DNA of 45,827 nucleotides from positions 1 through 45,827 of the forward strand of contig JANOYC010000007.1 of the NCBI GenBank assembly GCA_031428675.1, read 5' to 3'. Under the pieces are notes generated by a model, which worked only from the letters and a program-made list of their open reading frames with translations, made no database searches and was not told the DNA's origin. The stretch comes from JANOYC01 sp031428675. GTDB lineage: Bacteria > Actinomycetota > Actinomycetes > Actinomycetales > Microbacteriaceae. Of the stretch, positions 14,738 through 23,072 are shown piece after piece (position 1 is the first letter of the stretch; each line of letters begins with the position of its first letter). The position numbers were made by a program, and so were the translations under genes.

Positions 14738-15513
14738 GAATCCGGGCCGTAATCGACGTTGTAGCGGGCGATCACATCCTTGATCGGACCGTCGAGCACC
14801 AGCGCACCCTTATCGAGATACAGGCCGCGGCGACAGAATCGTGCGAGATCGCGTTCATTGTGGGACACGAAAAACAGCGTACGCCCGTCAGCTAGGAGTT
14901 CCTCGATACGCCGGTAGCACTTGTCCCGAAACCGTTTGTCGCCGACAGCAAGCACTTCGTCAACAAGCAGGATGGGCTCCTCCAACCGCGAAATCACGGC
15001 GAACGCGATGCGCACCTTCATGCCACTCGACAGGTGCTTGTAGGGCGTGTCGACAAAATCCCGGATCTCGGCGAAATCGATGATCTCATCAAACCGCTCG
15101 TCGATCTCGTCGCGCTTCATCCCGTGCAGGCCCGCAGTGAGGTACACGTTGTCTCGCACGGAGAGGTCGTCAACAAAGCCGCCGGTGATCTCGATCAACG
15201 GCGCAACTCCGTCGCGCACCGCCACCGACCCCTCATCGGCGATCATAACTTCGGCAACGAGCTTCAGGAGAGTGGATTTGCCCTGCCCGTTTCGGCCGAC
15301 AACGCCGATTGCCTCGCCTTGCAGCACCGAGAAGTTGACGTGACGAAGTGCCCAGAACTCACCGGGACGTGTGCGACGGCGGCGCCCAGCGAACAGATCC
15401 TTGAAGGTGCGACGGCCGCGACGATTGCGACGAAAGCGGATTCCCGCATCCGTCACTTCAATGACCGGCGTGCCGACCGCCGCTGGAGTCGGCATCTCGA
15501 TTCCCGTCGTCAT
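14734..15513 (-). CDS. ABC transporter ATPase, TagH/Wzt-like polysaccharide export
   Basis: A 259-residue nucleotide-binding subunit. Walker A GRNGQGKST (73-81), signature LSSGM (161-165), Walker B ILLVDEVLAVGD (181-192) and the H-loop VSHN (216-219) are intact. The basic insertion before the first strand (RRNRRGRRTFKDLFAGRRRR) and the VLAVGD Walker B extension are typical of TagH/RfbE/Wzt exporters that flip lipid-linked teichoic acids or O-antigen-like glycans. There is no C-terminal carbohydrate-binding domain like that of long Wzt proteins. It directly follows the permease gene with no gap and is coupled by a 4-nt overlap to the conserved protein downstream. Confidence 0.9.
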   Translation of the reverse strand: MTTGIEMPTPAAVGTPVIEVTDAGIRFRRNRRGRRTFKDLFAGRRRRTRPGEFWALRHVNFSVLQGEAIGVVGRNGQGKSTLLKLVAEVMIADEGSVAVRDGVAPLIEITGGFVDDLSVRDNVYLTAGLHGMKRDEIDERFDEIIDFAEIRDFVDTPYKHLSSGMKVRIAFAVISRLEEPILLVDEVLAVGDKRFRDKCYRRIEELLADGRTLFFVSHNERDLARFCRRGLYLDKGALVLDGPIKDVIARYNVDYGPDS

Positions 15514-16311
15514 TCAGATCTCCTTGAGGATGGCGCGCTCGACTCTCGAAAACACCATGAGGCCGATCGCGAAGAAGACGGCGCACATCCCCGCGCTCAC
15601 GCCGACGGCGAACCAATCGAGCTGATCCGGGAAGAACGACGCGCGGTAGAGAGAGAAGATCCCCGCAAGCGGATTGAACGACGCCCAGACGTGCAGCCCG
15701 GCAGGCAGGTCGCTGAGGCCGTAGATGATCGGGGACGCGTAGAACAAGAAGCGCAACAATAGCTTCGTCGCACGTTCGAGATCGCGGAAGAACACCACGA
15801 GTGGAGCAACGATCAGCCCGACCCCGACCGTGAGCGCCGTCTGCAACACGATCGCCAGGACCGTATAGAAGGCTTGCCAATGCACGGTCGCGCCGGTGGC
15901 GATCGCAAACACGACGATCACCGGGATGCTCAGGAGAAACTCGATCCCCTTCGACAGCACGAGCCGGATGACCCAGATCGTGCGCGGGATCTTCGTGGAG
16001 CGGATCAGCTTGGCTTCGCGCAGGAACGCCCGCGTGCAGTCGCTGACCGCACCGTTGAACCACATCCATGGCAGCAGACCGCACAACAGGAAGACGATGT
16101 AGGGGGTCGCGCCGACGGTCCGATCAAAGACCTGAGTGAAGACGAACCAGTAGATGCCCGCCATCACGAGCGGATCCAGAATCGACCAGAAGTAGCCGAG
16201 AGCGCTCGTCGAATACCGCACCTTGAGGTCGCGGCGCGTGAGCAACCACAGCGAATGCCGGTATCGAGCGACCGGAGACCAGGAGCGTCTCAGCGGCGGT
16301 GCAACACTCAC
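15514..16311 (-). CDS. ABC-2 type polysaccharide export permease, TagG/Wzm-like
   Basis: A 265-residue membrane protein with about six transmembrane helices. The N-terminal amphipathic segment LLTRRDLKVRYSTSALGYFW and the following LDPLVMAGIYWFVF are typical of TagG/Wzm permeases that form the channel for lipid-linked glycans. GTG 16311 has a GAAGGA ribosome-binding site a few nt upstream. It pairs with the TagH-like ATPase encoded directly after it, and lies 37 nt downstream of the nucleotidyltransferase gene, with which it probably shares a transcript. Together with the TagF-like operon it suggests a wall-polymer export pathway. Confidence 0.9.
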   Translation of the reverse strand: MSVAPPLRRSWSPVARYRHSLWLLTRRDLKVRYSTSALGYFWSILDPLVMAGIYWFVFTQVFDRTVGATPYIVFLLCGLLPWMWFNGAVSDCTRAFLREAKLIRSTKIPRTIWVIRLVLSKGIEFLLSIPVIVVFAIATGATVHWQAFYTVLAIVLQTALTVGVGLIVAPLVVFFRDLERATKLLLRFLFYASPIIYGLSDLPAGLHVWASFNPLAGIFSLYRASFFPDQLDWFAVGVSAGMCAVFFAIGLMVFSRVERAILKEI

Positions 16312-16348
16312 GCGGGGTCCTTCTCAGGTGACACCCCCGCGACGCGCG

Positions 16349-17041
16349 TCAGACGTAGAGGTTTGCCCGCTCCAGGTCTTCAGCGAAGTCGATCTCCACA
16401 GCGTAGAGATCGGAAATGTCTACCGGCTCAATGCGCAGATTGTCCTGCTCGATTGCCAACTCTATTCCACGCTCGTAGTAGTCCTGGTCGCCAACGCGCT
16501 TGAGCTGACGGATGAGGACTGCCTTGTCGGCGCCGGAGATGTAGTTGATGCCGACAGCCTCGCCGAGCCCGCCCTTGACGGTCTTGGAGAGTTCCTTGAT
16601 GTACCCGTGGATGTCGGTCGTGTACTTGACCTCTTCGTCGGACACGGTCGACGTGTTGACCGAAACGAAAGACTGATCGCGGGCGATCATGACCGCAGCG
16701 CGCTCGAGTGCTTCGGGGTCGAAGACGACGTCGCCGTTCATCCAGAGCACTCCACCCGAACCCGAGGCCTGAAGAGCACGGAGGAGGCTCTTCGACGTGT
16801 TGGTCTGGTCGTACTGTTCGTTGTAGACAAAGGAGGCCTTCGGGAACGCCTCGATAATGTGCTCGAGCTTGTAGCCGACGACGATCGACACCTTGGCTTT
16901 CTTGCCGAAAGCGTGGTGGATGTTGTCAAACTGCTGCTGCATGATGGTGCGACCATCGCTCAGCTCAGTCAGCGGCTTCGGCAGCGAACGGCCGAGACGG
17001 CTTCCCATGCCAGCGGCAAGAATAACGATCTGCGTGCTCAC
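16349..17041 (-). CDS. Sugar- or alcohol-phosphate nucleotidyltransferase (NTP_transf family)
   Basis: A 230-residue single-domain nucleotidyltransferase. The N-terminus has the nucleotide-binding signature VILAAGMGSRLGRSLPKPLTEL; MNGDVVFDPEAL (near 104) carries the metal-binding Asp. It lacks the left-handed beta-helix of bifunctional sugar nucleotide enzymes. The short form and the PKPLTEL context resemble LicC/inositol-phosphate cytidylyltransferase-like enzymes that make CDP-alcohols, but a sugar-1-phosphate substrate is equally possible. GTG 17041 is chosen because GAGGAG (complement of 17049-17054) lies 7 nt upstream; an in-frame ATG at 17077 has no such site. It is first in the minus-strand arm of the polymer locus. 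Confidence 0.85.
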   Translation of the reverse strand: MSTQIVILAAGMGSRLGRSLPKPLTELSDGRTIMQQQFDNIHHAFGKKAKVSIVVGYKLEHIIEAFPKASFVYNEQYDQTNTSKSLLRALQASGSGGVLWMNGDVVFDPEALERAAVMIARDQSFVSVNTSTVSDEEVKYTTDIHGYIKELSKTVKGGLGEAVGINYISGADKAVLIRQLKRVGDQDYYERGIELAIEQDNLRIEPVDISDLYAVEIDFAEDLERANLYV

Positions 17042-17054
17042 GATATGACTCCTC

Positions 17055-17339
17055 AGTGTTGGTAACCTGTGCGGCATCCATATGACTGAGCCAAATTCTG
17101 CTCAGCAGCCTCTGGATAATTCGTGGAGACTGCAAGTGCCGCGCCCCGGAATCGACGAATCCTTGGAGATTATCAAAACCCTTGGGGAATTCACCGAGTG
17201 TTCAGTTCGGGGATGCTGTGACGACACTTCGTTGTGCTGGTATATAGGGTATCCCGAGATAGTTGTCTTGTCACTAAATTTCGTACGCCGTTGTGGCTTT
17301 GTGATGTTGTGGCTTTGTGAGATTGAATCGCGTCATTGA
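17055..17339. other. Divergent intergenic region, AT-richer than neighbours
   Basis: About 300 nt between divergent genes with lower GC than the surroundings. It must hold promoters for the nucleotidyltransferase (minus) and the ABC pair (plus). A possible 85-residue frame at 17082-17339 has no family resemblance and is not called. A 16-bp tandem repeat lies at its right end. Confidence 0.5.
17290..17320 (+). repeat. Two tandem copies of a 16-bp unit upstream of an ABC gene
   Basis: GTTGTGGCTTTGTGA at 17290-17304 is repeated exactly at 17306-17320 after one T. The second copy ends in TTGTGA, which could serve as a -35 box 19 nt before TACGGT at 17340. Confidence 0.7.
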
Positions 17340-17345
17340 TACGGT
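17340..17345 (+). promoter_or_regulatory. -10-like TACGGT, leaderless start of ABC ATPase
   Basis: TACGGT is followed by 6 nt and the GTG at 17352. TTGTGA at 17315-17320 is a possible -35 box with a long 19-nt spacer. Confidence 0.5.
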
Positions 17346-17351
17346 TGGCTC

Positions 17352-18236
17352 GTGGAAACCGAACCGAACGCGCCGCGTCCAATACGGCCGGCGGGGGTTC
17401 GCACGAAGTCCGGCACGACAACGACGTCGCGCGCGGCGCGCCCTCCGAGAACGAAAGCAGAGAGCGCGCACGAGGGTCCCGCGGTCCTTTCGATCGATGG
17501 ACTGGTCAAGCGCTTCGGACCGAAAACCGCCGTCGCCGGTATTGATCTCCAGGTGCGCGCCGGCTCATTCTTCGGCATCGTCGGGCCCAACGGAGCAGGT
17601 AAGACCACGACTCTGTCAATGGTCACCGGGCTATTGCGACCCGACGCCGGGCAGGTTTCCGTTCACGGCACCGACGTGTGGGCAGACCCCGTCACGGCGA
17701 AACATCACATGGGAGTTCTCCCGGACCGGTTGCGCCTGTTCGATCGGTTGACCGGAGCGCAATTGCTCTATTACGCGGGCGTTCTGCGCGGGCTCGATAA
17801 CGCCACCGTGCGCAAGCGGTCGAGCGACCTCGCTGTCGCATTCGGTCTCGATGAAGCGCTGCACCGCCTCGTGGCCGATTACTCGGCCGGGATGACCAAG
17901 AAGATAGCGCTCGCCGCGGCCATGATCCACTCACCACGATTGCTCGTTCTCGACGAGCCCTTCGAATCGGTAGACCCCGTGTCGGCGGCGAACATCACCG
18001 AAATTCTCCGAAAGTACACCCACGCTGGCGGCACGGTCGTGCTGTCCAGTCATTCCATGGATCTGGTGCAGCGCATTTGCGATTCCGTCGCGGTCGTCGT
18101 CAACGGCGCCATCCTCGCATCCGGAACCATCGACGAGGTACGCGGGAACGCCACGTTGGAAGAGCGATTCGTGGAACTCGTCGGCGGGCGACGCGAGGCG
18201 GAAGGCATGGAATGGTTGCACGTCTTCTCCGACTGA
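17352..18236 (+). CDS. ABC transporter ATP-binding protein
   Basis: A 294-residue ATPase with a Thr/Arg/Pro-rich N-terminal extension (1-45) before the domain. Walker A GPNGAGKTT (78-86), a signature-like YSAGMTKKIALAAAM, Walker B LLVLDEPFESVDP and the H-loop SSHSMDL are present. The layout is that of ABC-2 exporters of the antibiotic/lipid resistance (CcmA/DrrA) type. GTG 17352 is taken as start since a -10-like box stands 6 nt before it; a start after the extension is conceivable. It overlaps the following permease gene by 25 nt, so the two form one exporter. Substrate unknown. Confidence 0.86.
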   Translation: METEPNAPRPIRPAGVRTKSGTTTTSRAARPPRTKAESAHEGPAVLSIDGLVKRFGPKTAVAGIDLQVRAGSFFGIVGPNGAGKTTTLSMVTGLLRPDAGQVSVHGTDVWADPVTAKHHMGVLPDRLRLFDRLTGAQLLYYAGVLRGLDNATVRKRSSDLAVAFGLDEALHRLVADYSAGMTKKIALAAAMIHSPRLLVLDEPFESVDPVSAANITEILRKYTHAGGTVVLSSHSMDLVQRICDSVAVVVNGAILASGTIDEVRGNATLEERFVELVGGRREAEGMEWLHVFSD

Positions 18237-19783
18237 AGATCCAGCTGCTCTTCAATACGTTCCGACGAAGCCCATGGCACCTCGTGGGCCTGCTCGTCGG
18301 GATTGTCTACGGACTGTCCCTGTCGACACTGATCGTGGTGTCCTTCGTGTCACTGCGTCTCGTCCCGGCCGACCTCGCTGCACCGATTGTGATCGTCTTC
18401 GGCTCGATCATCACGCTCGGGTTCCTGCTCGTCCCGCTCGTCAGCGGAGTGGATGACACCCTCGACCCGCGCAAGTTCGCCCTGTTCTCGATACCCACGT
18501 CTACTCTTTCCTGGGCGCTCGCGATCGCCTCTCTCGTGAGCATTCCGTCGATCGTGCTGTTGTTCCTTGCTGCCGCCCAGATTGTCACGTGGGGTCGCAC
18601 TCCGGGGGCGATCGCAGTCGCCCTGTTGTCGGCCGCGCTCATCACGGTGTCATGTGTGCTGGGAGCCCGTGTGTCGACGTCGGTCGCGGCGTTCGTGCTC
18701 AACTCACGCCGAGCACGCGAAATTCTCGGCGTTATCGCGGTCACCGCCATCGTGCTGCTCTCGCCGTCGTTCGTGCTCTTGCTCGCCGTCGACTGGGCGA
18801 GCGACGGATTGCGCATCCTGAATGTCATCGCCGGTGTGGCTGCCGTCACGCCGTTCGGCGCGGCATGGGCGGCGCCAGCGGCGGCGGCAATGGGTGATGC
18901 GGGATCGGCAGTGACGTCGCTCGCTATCGCTGCGGCCTATGTGGCCCTCCTCGCGGTCGGCTGGCGACTCCTCGTCGGAGCAATGCTCACCACGCCGCAG
19001 CGCATGGTCAAGGTGAAGCGCTACGGCGGGTTGGGATGGTTCGGAGCTCTGCCGACGACGCCGACTGGCGTGGTGCTGGCGCGGAGCCTCACCTACTGGG
19101 GCAGGGACGCGCGCTACCGTATCTCCCTCATCGTCATTCCAGTGGTGCCGGTCTTGGTCGCCACGCCACTCTTGGTGGGCGGGGTGCCGATGGAGATCGT
19201 GGCGCTCCTGCCTGTTCCCGCGATGGCGATGTTCCTTTCGTGGGCGATTCACAACGATGTCGCCTTCGACAGCACCGCCTACTGGCTGCACGTTGCCTCG
19301 CACGTTCCCGGTGCGGCCGACCGGCTCGGTCGCGCGCTCCCCGCACTCGCGCTCGGCGTCCCGCTCGTTGTCGGCGGCTCCGTTGGCGCGGCGCTCCTGC
19401 ACGGCGACGTGCACGTTGTCTGGTCGATCATGGGCGTGAGCGCGTGCGTTCTGCTCGCGGGCTTGGGGCTGTCGAGCATCACCTCGGCGCGTTTCCCCTA
19501 TCCCGCCGCACACCCGGGCGACAGCCCATTTGCGCAACCACAAGCGGCGGGTGCGGCGTCGTCGCTCATCCAATCGTTCTCGTTCTTTGCGGTGCTCCTT
19601 CTCGCTGTTCCCGCCGGTGTATTCGCAACCCTCGGATTTCTGGTCGATCCGAGCTACCACACGGTGGCCCTGGTGGCCGGACTGCTCGTCGGAGCGCTTG
19701 TCTTCATCACCGGCATACTGCTGGGCGGACGAATCGTCGAGCGGCGCGGACCGGAACTTCTCGCATTCACGCTGCGAAACTAG
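18212..19783 (+). CDS. ABC exporter membrane protein (large permease)
   Basis: A 523-residue integral membrane protein with roughly twelve hydrophobic segments spread over its length, arranged as two similar halves. It starts at ATG 18212 (MVARLLRLKIQLLFNTFRR), where a GGAAGG-like site lies upstream inside the ATPase gene. The amphipathic N-terminus and the tract TPTGVVLARSLTYWGRDARY between the halves are typical of large actinobacterial ABC-2-like transport permeases. It is coupled to the ATPase by overlap. The stop codon TAG is also the first half of a -10-like TAGAAT for the next gene. Confidence 0.8.
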   Translation: MVARLLRLKIQLLFNTFRRSPWHLVGLLVGIVYGLSLSTLIVVSFVSLRLVPADLAAPIVIVFGSIITLGFLLVPLVSGVDDTLDPRKFALFSIPTSTLSWALAIASLVSIPSIVLLFLAAAQIVTWGRTPGAIAVALLSAALITVSCVLGARVSTSVAAFVLNSRRAREILGVIAVTAIVLLSPSFVLLLAVDWASDGLRILNVIAGVAAVTPFGAAWAAPAAAAMGDAGSAVTSLAIAAAYVALLAVGWRLLVGAMLTTPQRMVKVKRYGGLGWFGALPTTPTGVVLARSLTYWGRDARYRISLIVIPVVPVLVATPLLVGGVPMEIVALLPVPAMAMFLSWAIHNDVAFDSTAYWLHVASHVPGAADRLGRALPALALGVPLVVGGSVGAALLHGDVHVVWSIMGVSACVLLAGLGLSSITSARFPYPAAHPGDSPFAQPQAAGAASSLIQSFSFFAVLLLAVPAGVFATLGFLVDPSYHTVALVAGLLVGALVFITGILLGGRIVERRGPELLAFTLRN

Positions 19784-19786
19784 AAT
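19781..19786 (+). promoter_or_regulatory. -10-like TAGAAT, leaderless start of DUF3039 gene
   Basis: TAGAAT overlaps the stop codon of the permease gene and ends exactly 6 nt before ATG 19793. Confidence 0.55.
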
Positions 19787-19792
19787 CGACGC

Positions 19793-20050
19793 ATGGCTGA
19801 TACCGATCACACCGGCGGCGGTACCTCGACGCTCGACCGCGAGCTCGAGGAGCTTCTCAATCGAGAACAAGTCGAAGAGGGCGATCACGAGCGCTTTTCG
19901 CACTACGCGCCGAAGAACAAGATCATGGAGTCGGCGCTCAGCGGCAAGCCCATTCGAGCGCTATGCGGCAAGCTCTGGGTTCCTGGGCGGGACCCGCAGA
20001 AGTTTCCGGTCTGTCCGACCTGTAAAGAGATCTACGAGAAGCTCAAATAG
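19793..20050 (+). CDS. DUF3039 domain protein
   Basis: An 85-residue protein of the actinobacterial DUF3039 family. The N-terminus is acidic and helical (LDRELEELLNREQVEEGDHERF); then comes the conserved FSHYAPKNKIMESALSGKPIRALCGKLWVPGRDP segment and a CPTC motif (VCPTCKEIYEKL). The Cys of ALCGK plus the two of CPTC suggest a small metal-binding site. No function is established. The gene is likely expressed as a leaderless message and is followed by the convergent pncB gene 22 nt away. Confidence 0.88.
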   Translation: MADTDHTGGGTSTLDRELEELLNREQVEEGDHERFSHYAPKNKIMESALSGKPIRALCGKLWVPGRDPQKFPVCPTCKEIYEKLK

Positions 20051-20072
20051 CGAGACAGGTGGCGCGAGACGC

Positions 20073-21386
20073 TCACGGTGCACCGTTTTCGGTGATGCCG
20101 GGCGTGTACACCGTGGGAAGCACCGGGTCGCCCGGAGCCAACCGGAACGCCTCAGCAGGCAACTCGGCGACCGCCATCTCGCGGTGGCGACGGGCACGAA
20201 CGGTTCCCTGCTCGCCCAGATAGCGCTCGTCGGCCACTCCGTTCGTCATGAGCAGAACGTGCAGGCGACGACCGGGCGCATCGGGCGACGGGGCGCCTCC
20301 GACGAAGATCTGCTCGGCTGGTGCATCGCCGAACACCCGCACCGGATACTTCCGACCGCCGATGCTGGCCTTCGCCGCCGACTTCTTGGCCACCGCAACC
20401 CATTCGCCGTCGTCGTTGCGGTGCGCGACGAGCTTATAGACGAGACCTGCGGCCGGATGACGCGACCCCGTCACCACCGACGTCCCGACACCGAAGGAGT
20501 CGACTGGTGCCGCTCGCAGCGCCGCGATCGCGTATTCATCGAGGTCATTCGTGACCGTGATGCGAGTGCTGGTCGCTCCGAGGTCGTCGAGTTGCGCTCG
20601 CACGGCGCGCACTTGCGCTGGCAGATCTCCGGAGTCGATCCGGACTGCGCCCAGTTCCGGACCGGCGATTCGCACCGCTCGCTCCACTGCTGTCGGCACA
20701 TCGAAGGTGTCGATGAGCAGGGTCGTGCCGACTCCCATCGTCGCCACCTGCGCCCGAAACGCCTCCTCCTCGCTGTCGTGGAGGAGCGTGAACGCGTGTG
20801 CCGCCGTGCCCATCGTGGGGACGCCCCATTCGCGTCCGGCCGCGAGGTTGCTGGTTGCCGCGAAGCCCGCGATGAACGCCGCCCGAGCCGCGGCGACGGC
20901 GGCGTCTTCATTCGCACGCCGAGAGCCCATCTCTGCGATTGGCCTGCCGTCGGCGGCTGCCACCATGCGGGCCGCCGCGCTCGCGACCGCCGAGTCGTAG
21001 TTGAGCACACTCAGCGCCAGGGTCTCCAGCACGACGGATTCCGCGAAGCCGCCCTGGATGACGAGCAACGGAGAGCCCGGAAAATAGACCTCTCCCTCGG
21101 CATAACCGTGGATGGTGCCGCTGAAGCGGTAGTCACCGAGCCAATCGAGCGTGACCGCGTCGACGACCGCCTCGTCGCGCAGCCAACCGAGTTCGGCATC
21201 CGTGAATCGGAAAGCGTGGATGAGCTCGAGCAGTCGTCCCGTTCCCGCGACGACGCCGTAACGGCGGCCTGACGGCAGTCGACGCGCGAACACCTCGAAG
21301 ACGCATTCACGGTCGTGATGACCACTCGCGATGCTCGAGTCGATCATGGTCAGCTCATAGCGGTCAGTGTGCAGCGCGGTGCCCAT
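20073..21386 (-). CDS. pncB: Nicotinate phosphoribosyltransferase
   Basis: A 437-residue type II phosphoribosyltransferase that makes nicotinate mononucleotide from nicotinate and PRPP with ATP, in NAD salvage. The N-terminal TDRYELTM(I) signature, GTAAHAF holding the phosphorylated His, LIDTFDV and VRIDSGDL (PRPP/active-site loop), and FGVGTSVVTGSRHPAAGLVYKLV are all present. Length fits the family. A -10-like TATCGT (minus strand, 21395-21400) ends 8 nt before ATG 21386, so the mRNA may have almost no leader. It faces divergently away from murI. Confidence 0.93.
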   Translation of the reverse strand: MGTALHTDRYELTMIDSSIASGHHDRECVFEVFARRLPSGRRYGVVAGTGRLLELIHAFRFTDAELGWLRDEAVVDAVTLDWLGDYRFSGTIHGYAEGEVYFPGSPLLVIQGGFAESVVLETLALSVLNYDSAVASAAARMVAAADGRPIAEMGSRRANEDAAVAAARAAFIAGFAATSNLAAGREWGVPTMGTAAHAFTLLHDSEEEAFRAQVATMGVGTTLLIDTFDVPTAVERAVRIAGPELGAVRIDSGDLPAQVRAVRAQLDDLGATSTRITVTNDLDEYAIAALRAAPVDSFGVGTSVVTGSRHPAAGLVYKLVAHRNDDGEWVAVAKKSAAKASIGGRKYPVRVFGDAPAEQIFVGGAPSPDAPGRRLHVLLMTNGVADERYLGEQGTVRARRHREMAVAELPAEAFRLAPGDPVLPTVYTPGITENGAP

Positions 21387-21394
21387 GGGACACG

Positions 21395-21400
21395 ACGATA
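21395..21400 (-). promoter_or_regulatory. -10-like TATCGT for pncB
   Basis: On the minus strand TATCGT is followed by 8 nt and then the ATG at 21386. Confidence 0.4.
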
Positions 21401-21468
21401 CTCGTCACGTCGATGCTCAGCGCCAGCACCCGGCGTGGCAGCCGGAGCCGACCGACAGGGGAGCGGAG

Positions 21469-21474
21469 TAGTCT
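21469..21474 (+). promoter_or_regulatory. -10-like TAGTCT, leaderless start of murI
   Basis: TAGTCT ends exactly 6 nt before the GTG at 21481 and no ribosome-binding site is found close to the start. Confidence 0.5.
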
Positions 21475-21480
21475 CGACGG

Positions 21481-22323
21481 GTGAGTGATGCGCCGATCGG
21501 AGTGTTTGACAGCGGCGTCGGCGGGCTCACGGTCGCTCGCGCCATCATCGATCAATTGCCGAGGGAATCGATTCTGTACGTCGGTGATACGGCGCACTCG
21601 CCCTACGGCCCTAAGCCCATCGCGGACGTGCGCCGCTATGCTCTCGCGGTGCTCGACGATCTTGTCGACCAGGGCGTGAAGCTCCTCGTCATCGCCTGCA
21701 ACACCGCATCATCGGCCATGCTCCGCGACGCCCGCGAGCGCTACGAGGTCGGCAGGGGAATCCCGGTGGTCGAAGTCATTCAGCCTGCAGTCCGGGCGGC
21801 GGTGCGCAATACCCACAACAAGCGCGTTGGCGTTATCGGAACCGAGGGCACCATCTCGTCGCGCGCCTACGAAGACGCATTCGTCGCGGCATCCGACATC
21901 CACCTGTTTACGCAGGCCTGCCCACGATTCGTGGAATTCGTCGAGGCTGGAGTGACCAGCGGAGACGAACTCTTCGCTGTCGCGGAGGAATATCTTGCTC
22001 CCCTCAAGCAAGCCGGCGTGGACACGCTCGTGCTGGGGTGCACGCACTATCCGCTCATGTCAGCGGCCATCCAGTACGTCATGGGCCGCGACGTCACGCT
22101 CGTGTCGAGCGCCGACGAGACGGCCTTCGATGTCTACCGGATGCTCGTCAAACACGGCCTCGAACGACACGCCGCAGCGGCACCTCGGTACCTGTTCGAG
22201 GCCACCGGTGAGAGCCAGCACGATTTCTTGCGTCTGGCCTCGCGATTTCTCGGCCCCGAGGTCGACACCGTCCAGCTCGTCGAGACGGGCACCATCCACC
22301 TTCCCGAGGAGTTCCGAGCATGA
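21481..22323 (+). CDS. murI: Glutamate racemase
   Basis: A 280-residue cofactor-independent racemase that supplies D-glutamate for peptidoglycan. The family landmarks are IGVFDSGVGGLTV at the N-terminus, C73 in VIACNTASSA and C187 in LVLGCTHYPL, the two catalytic cysteines that take and give the alpha proton. GTG 21481 is used. Its TGA overlaps the ATG of rph (ATGA), so it begins a tightly coupled murI-rph-rdgB run, an order seen in many actinobacteria. Confidence 0.95.
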   Translation: MSDAPIGVFDSGVGGLTVARAIIDQLPRESILYVGDTAHSPYGPKPIADVRRYALAVLDDLVDQGVKLLVIACNTASSAMLRDARERYEVGRGIPVVEVIQPAVRAAVRNTHNKRVGVIGTEGTISSRAYEDAFVAASDIHLFTQACPRFVEFVEAGVTSGDELFAVAEEYLAPLKQAGVDTLVLGCTHYPLMSAAIQYVMGRDVTLVSSADETAFDVYRMLVKHGLERHAAAAPRYLFEATGESQHDFLRLASRFLGPEVDTVQLVETGTIHLPEEFRA

Positions 22324-23072
22324 CCGCCAGCACCGCTGACACCACCGCAACTCGAGTCGACGGTCGACGCGCTGACGAGCTCCGGTCCGTCACCATCGAA
22401 CGCGGCTGGAGCGACCAAGCCGAGGGATCGGCACTCATCTCCTTCGGTCGCACCAAGGTGCTGTGCACCGCAAGCTTCACCAACGGCGTGCCGCGCTGGC
22501 TCTCCGGCAAGGGCAAAGGCTGGGTGACCGCGGAATACGCGATGCTTCCCCGATCGACCAATGACCGCATGGATCGCGAGTCGGTCAAGGGTCGGGTTGG
22601 CGGGCGCACTCACGAGATCTCTCGCCTCGTCGGCCGAAGCCTCCGGGCGATCATCGACCTGAAGGCACTGGGTGAGAACACCATCGTCATCGACTGCGAC
22701 GTGCTTCAAGCCGACGGCGGAACGCGAACCGCGGCGATCACGGGCGCTTACGTTGCCTTGGCAGACGCGATCGAGTGGGCGCGCGAGAAGAAGTTCATCG
22801 GCAAGAATGCACAGCCTCTCATCGACAGCGTGGCTGCGGTGAGCGTGGGAATCATCGACGGCGTGCCGATGCTCGACCTCGCCTACACAGAAGACGTGCG
22901 CGCGGAGACCGACATGAACGTCGTGGTCACCGGCCGCGGCCTGTTCGTCGAGGTGCAGGGCACTGCAGAGGCAGCGCCGTTCGATCGACGCGAGCTTGAC
23001 GCGTTGCTCGACCTCGCGCTCTCCGGGGCGACCGTGCTGACGGCGCAACAGCGGGCCACGCTCGAGCTATGA
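22320..23072 (+). CDS. rph: Ribonuclease PH
   Basis: A 250-residue phosphorolytic 3'-to-5' exoribonuclease that trims the 3' ends of tRNA precursors. Typical features are RRADELRSVTIERGWSDQAEGSALISFG, the basic SLRAIIDLKALGENTI tract and DCDVLQADGGTRTAAITGAYVAL with the phosphate-binding and catalytic Asp region. The start overlaps the murI stop by 4 nt and its stop overlaps the rdgB start by 4 nt, indicating translational coupling. Confidence 0.95.
   Translation: MTASTADTTATRVDGRRADELRSVTIERGWSDQAEGSALISFGRTKVLCTASFTNGVPRWLSGKGKGWVTAEYAMLPRSTNDRMDRESVKGRVGGRTHEISRLVGRSLRAIIDLKALGENTIVIDCDVLQADGGTRTAAITGAYVALADAIEWAREKKFIGKNAQPLIDSVAAVSVGIIDGVPMLDLAYTEDVRAETDMNVVVTGRGLFVEVQGTAEAAPFDRRELDALLDLALSGATVLTAQQRATLEL

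Noticed and set aside
17082..17339. An 85-codon open frame in the divergent intergenic region
   Set aside because: No ribosome-binding site, no recognisable domain, AT-rich intergenic composition.
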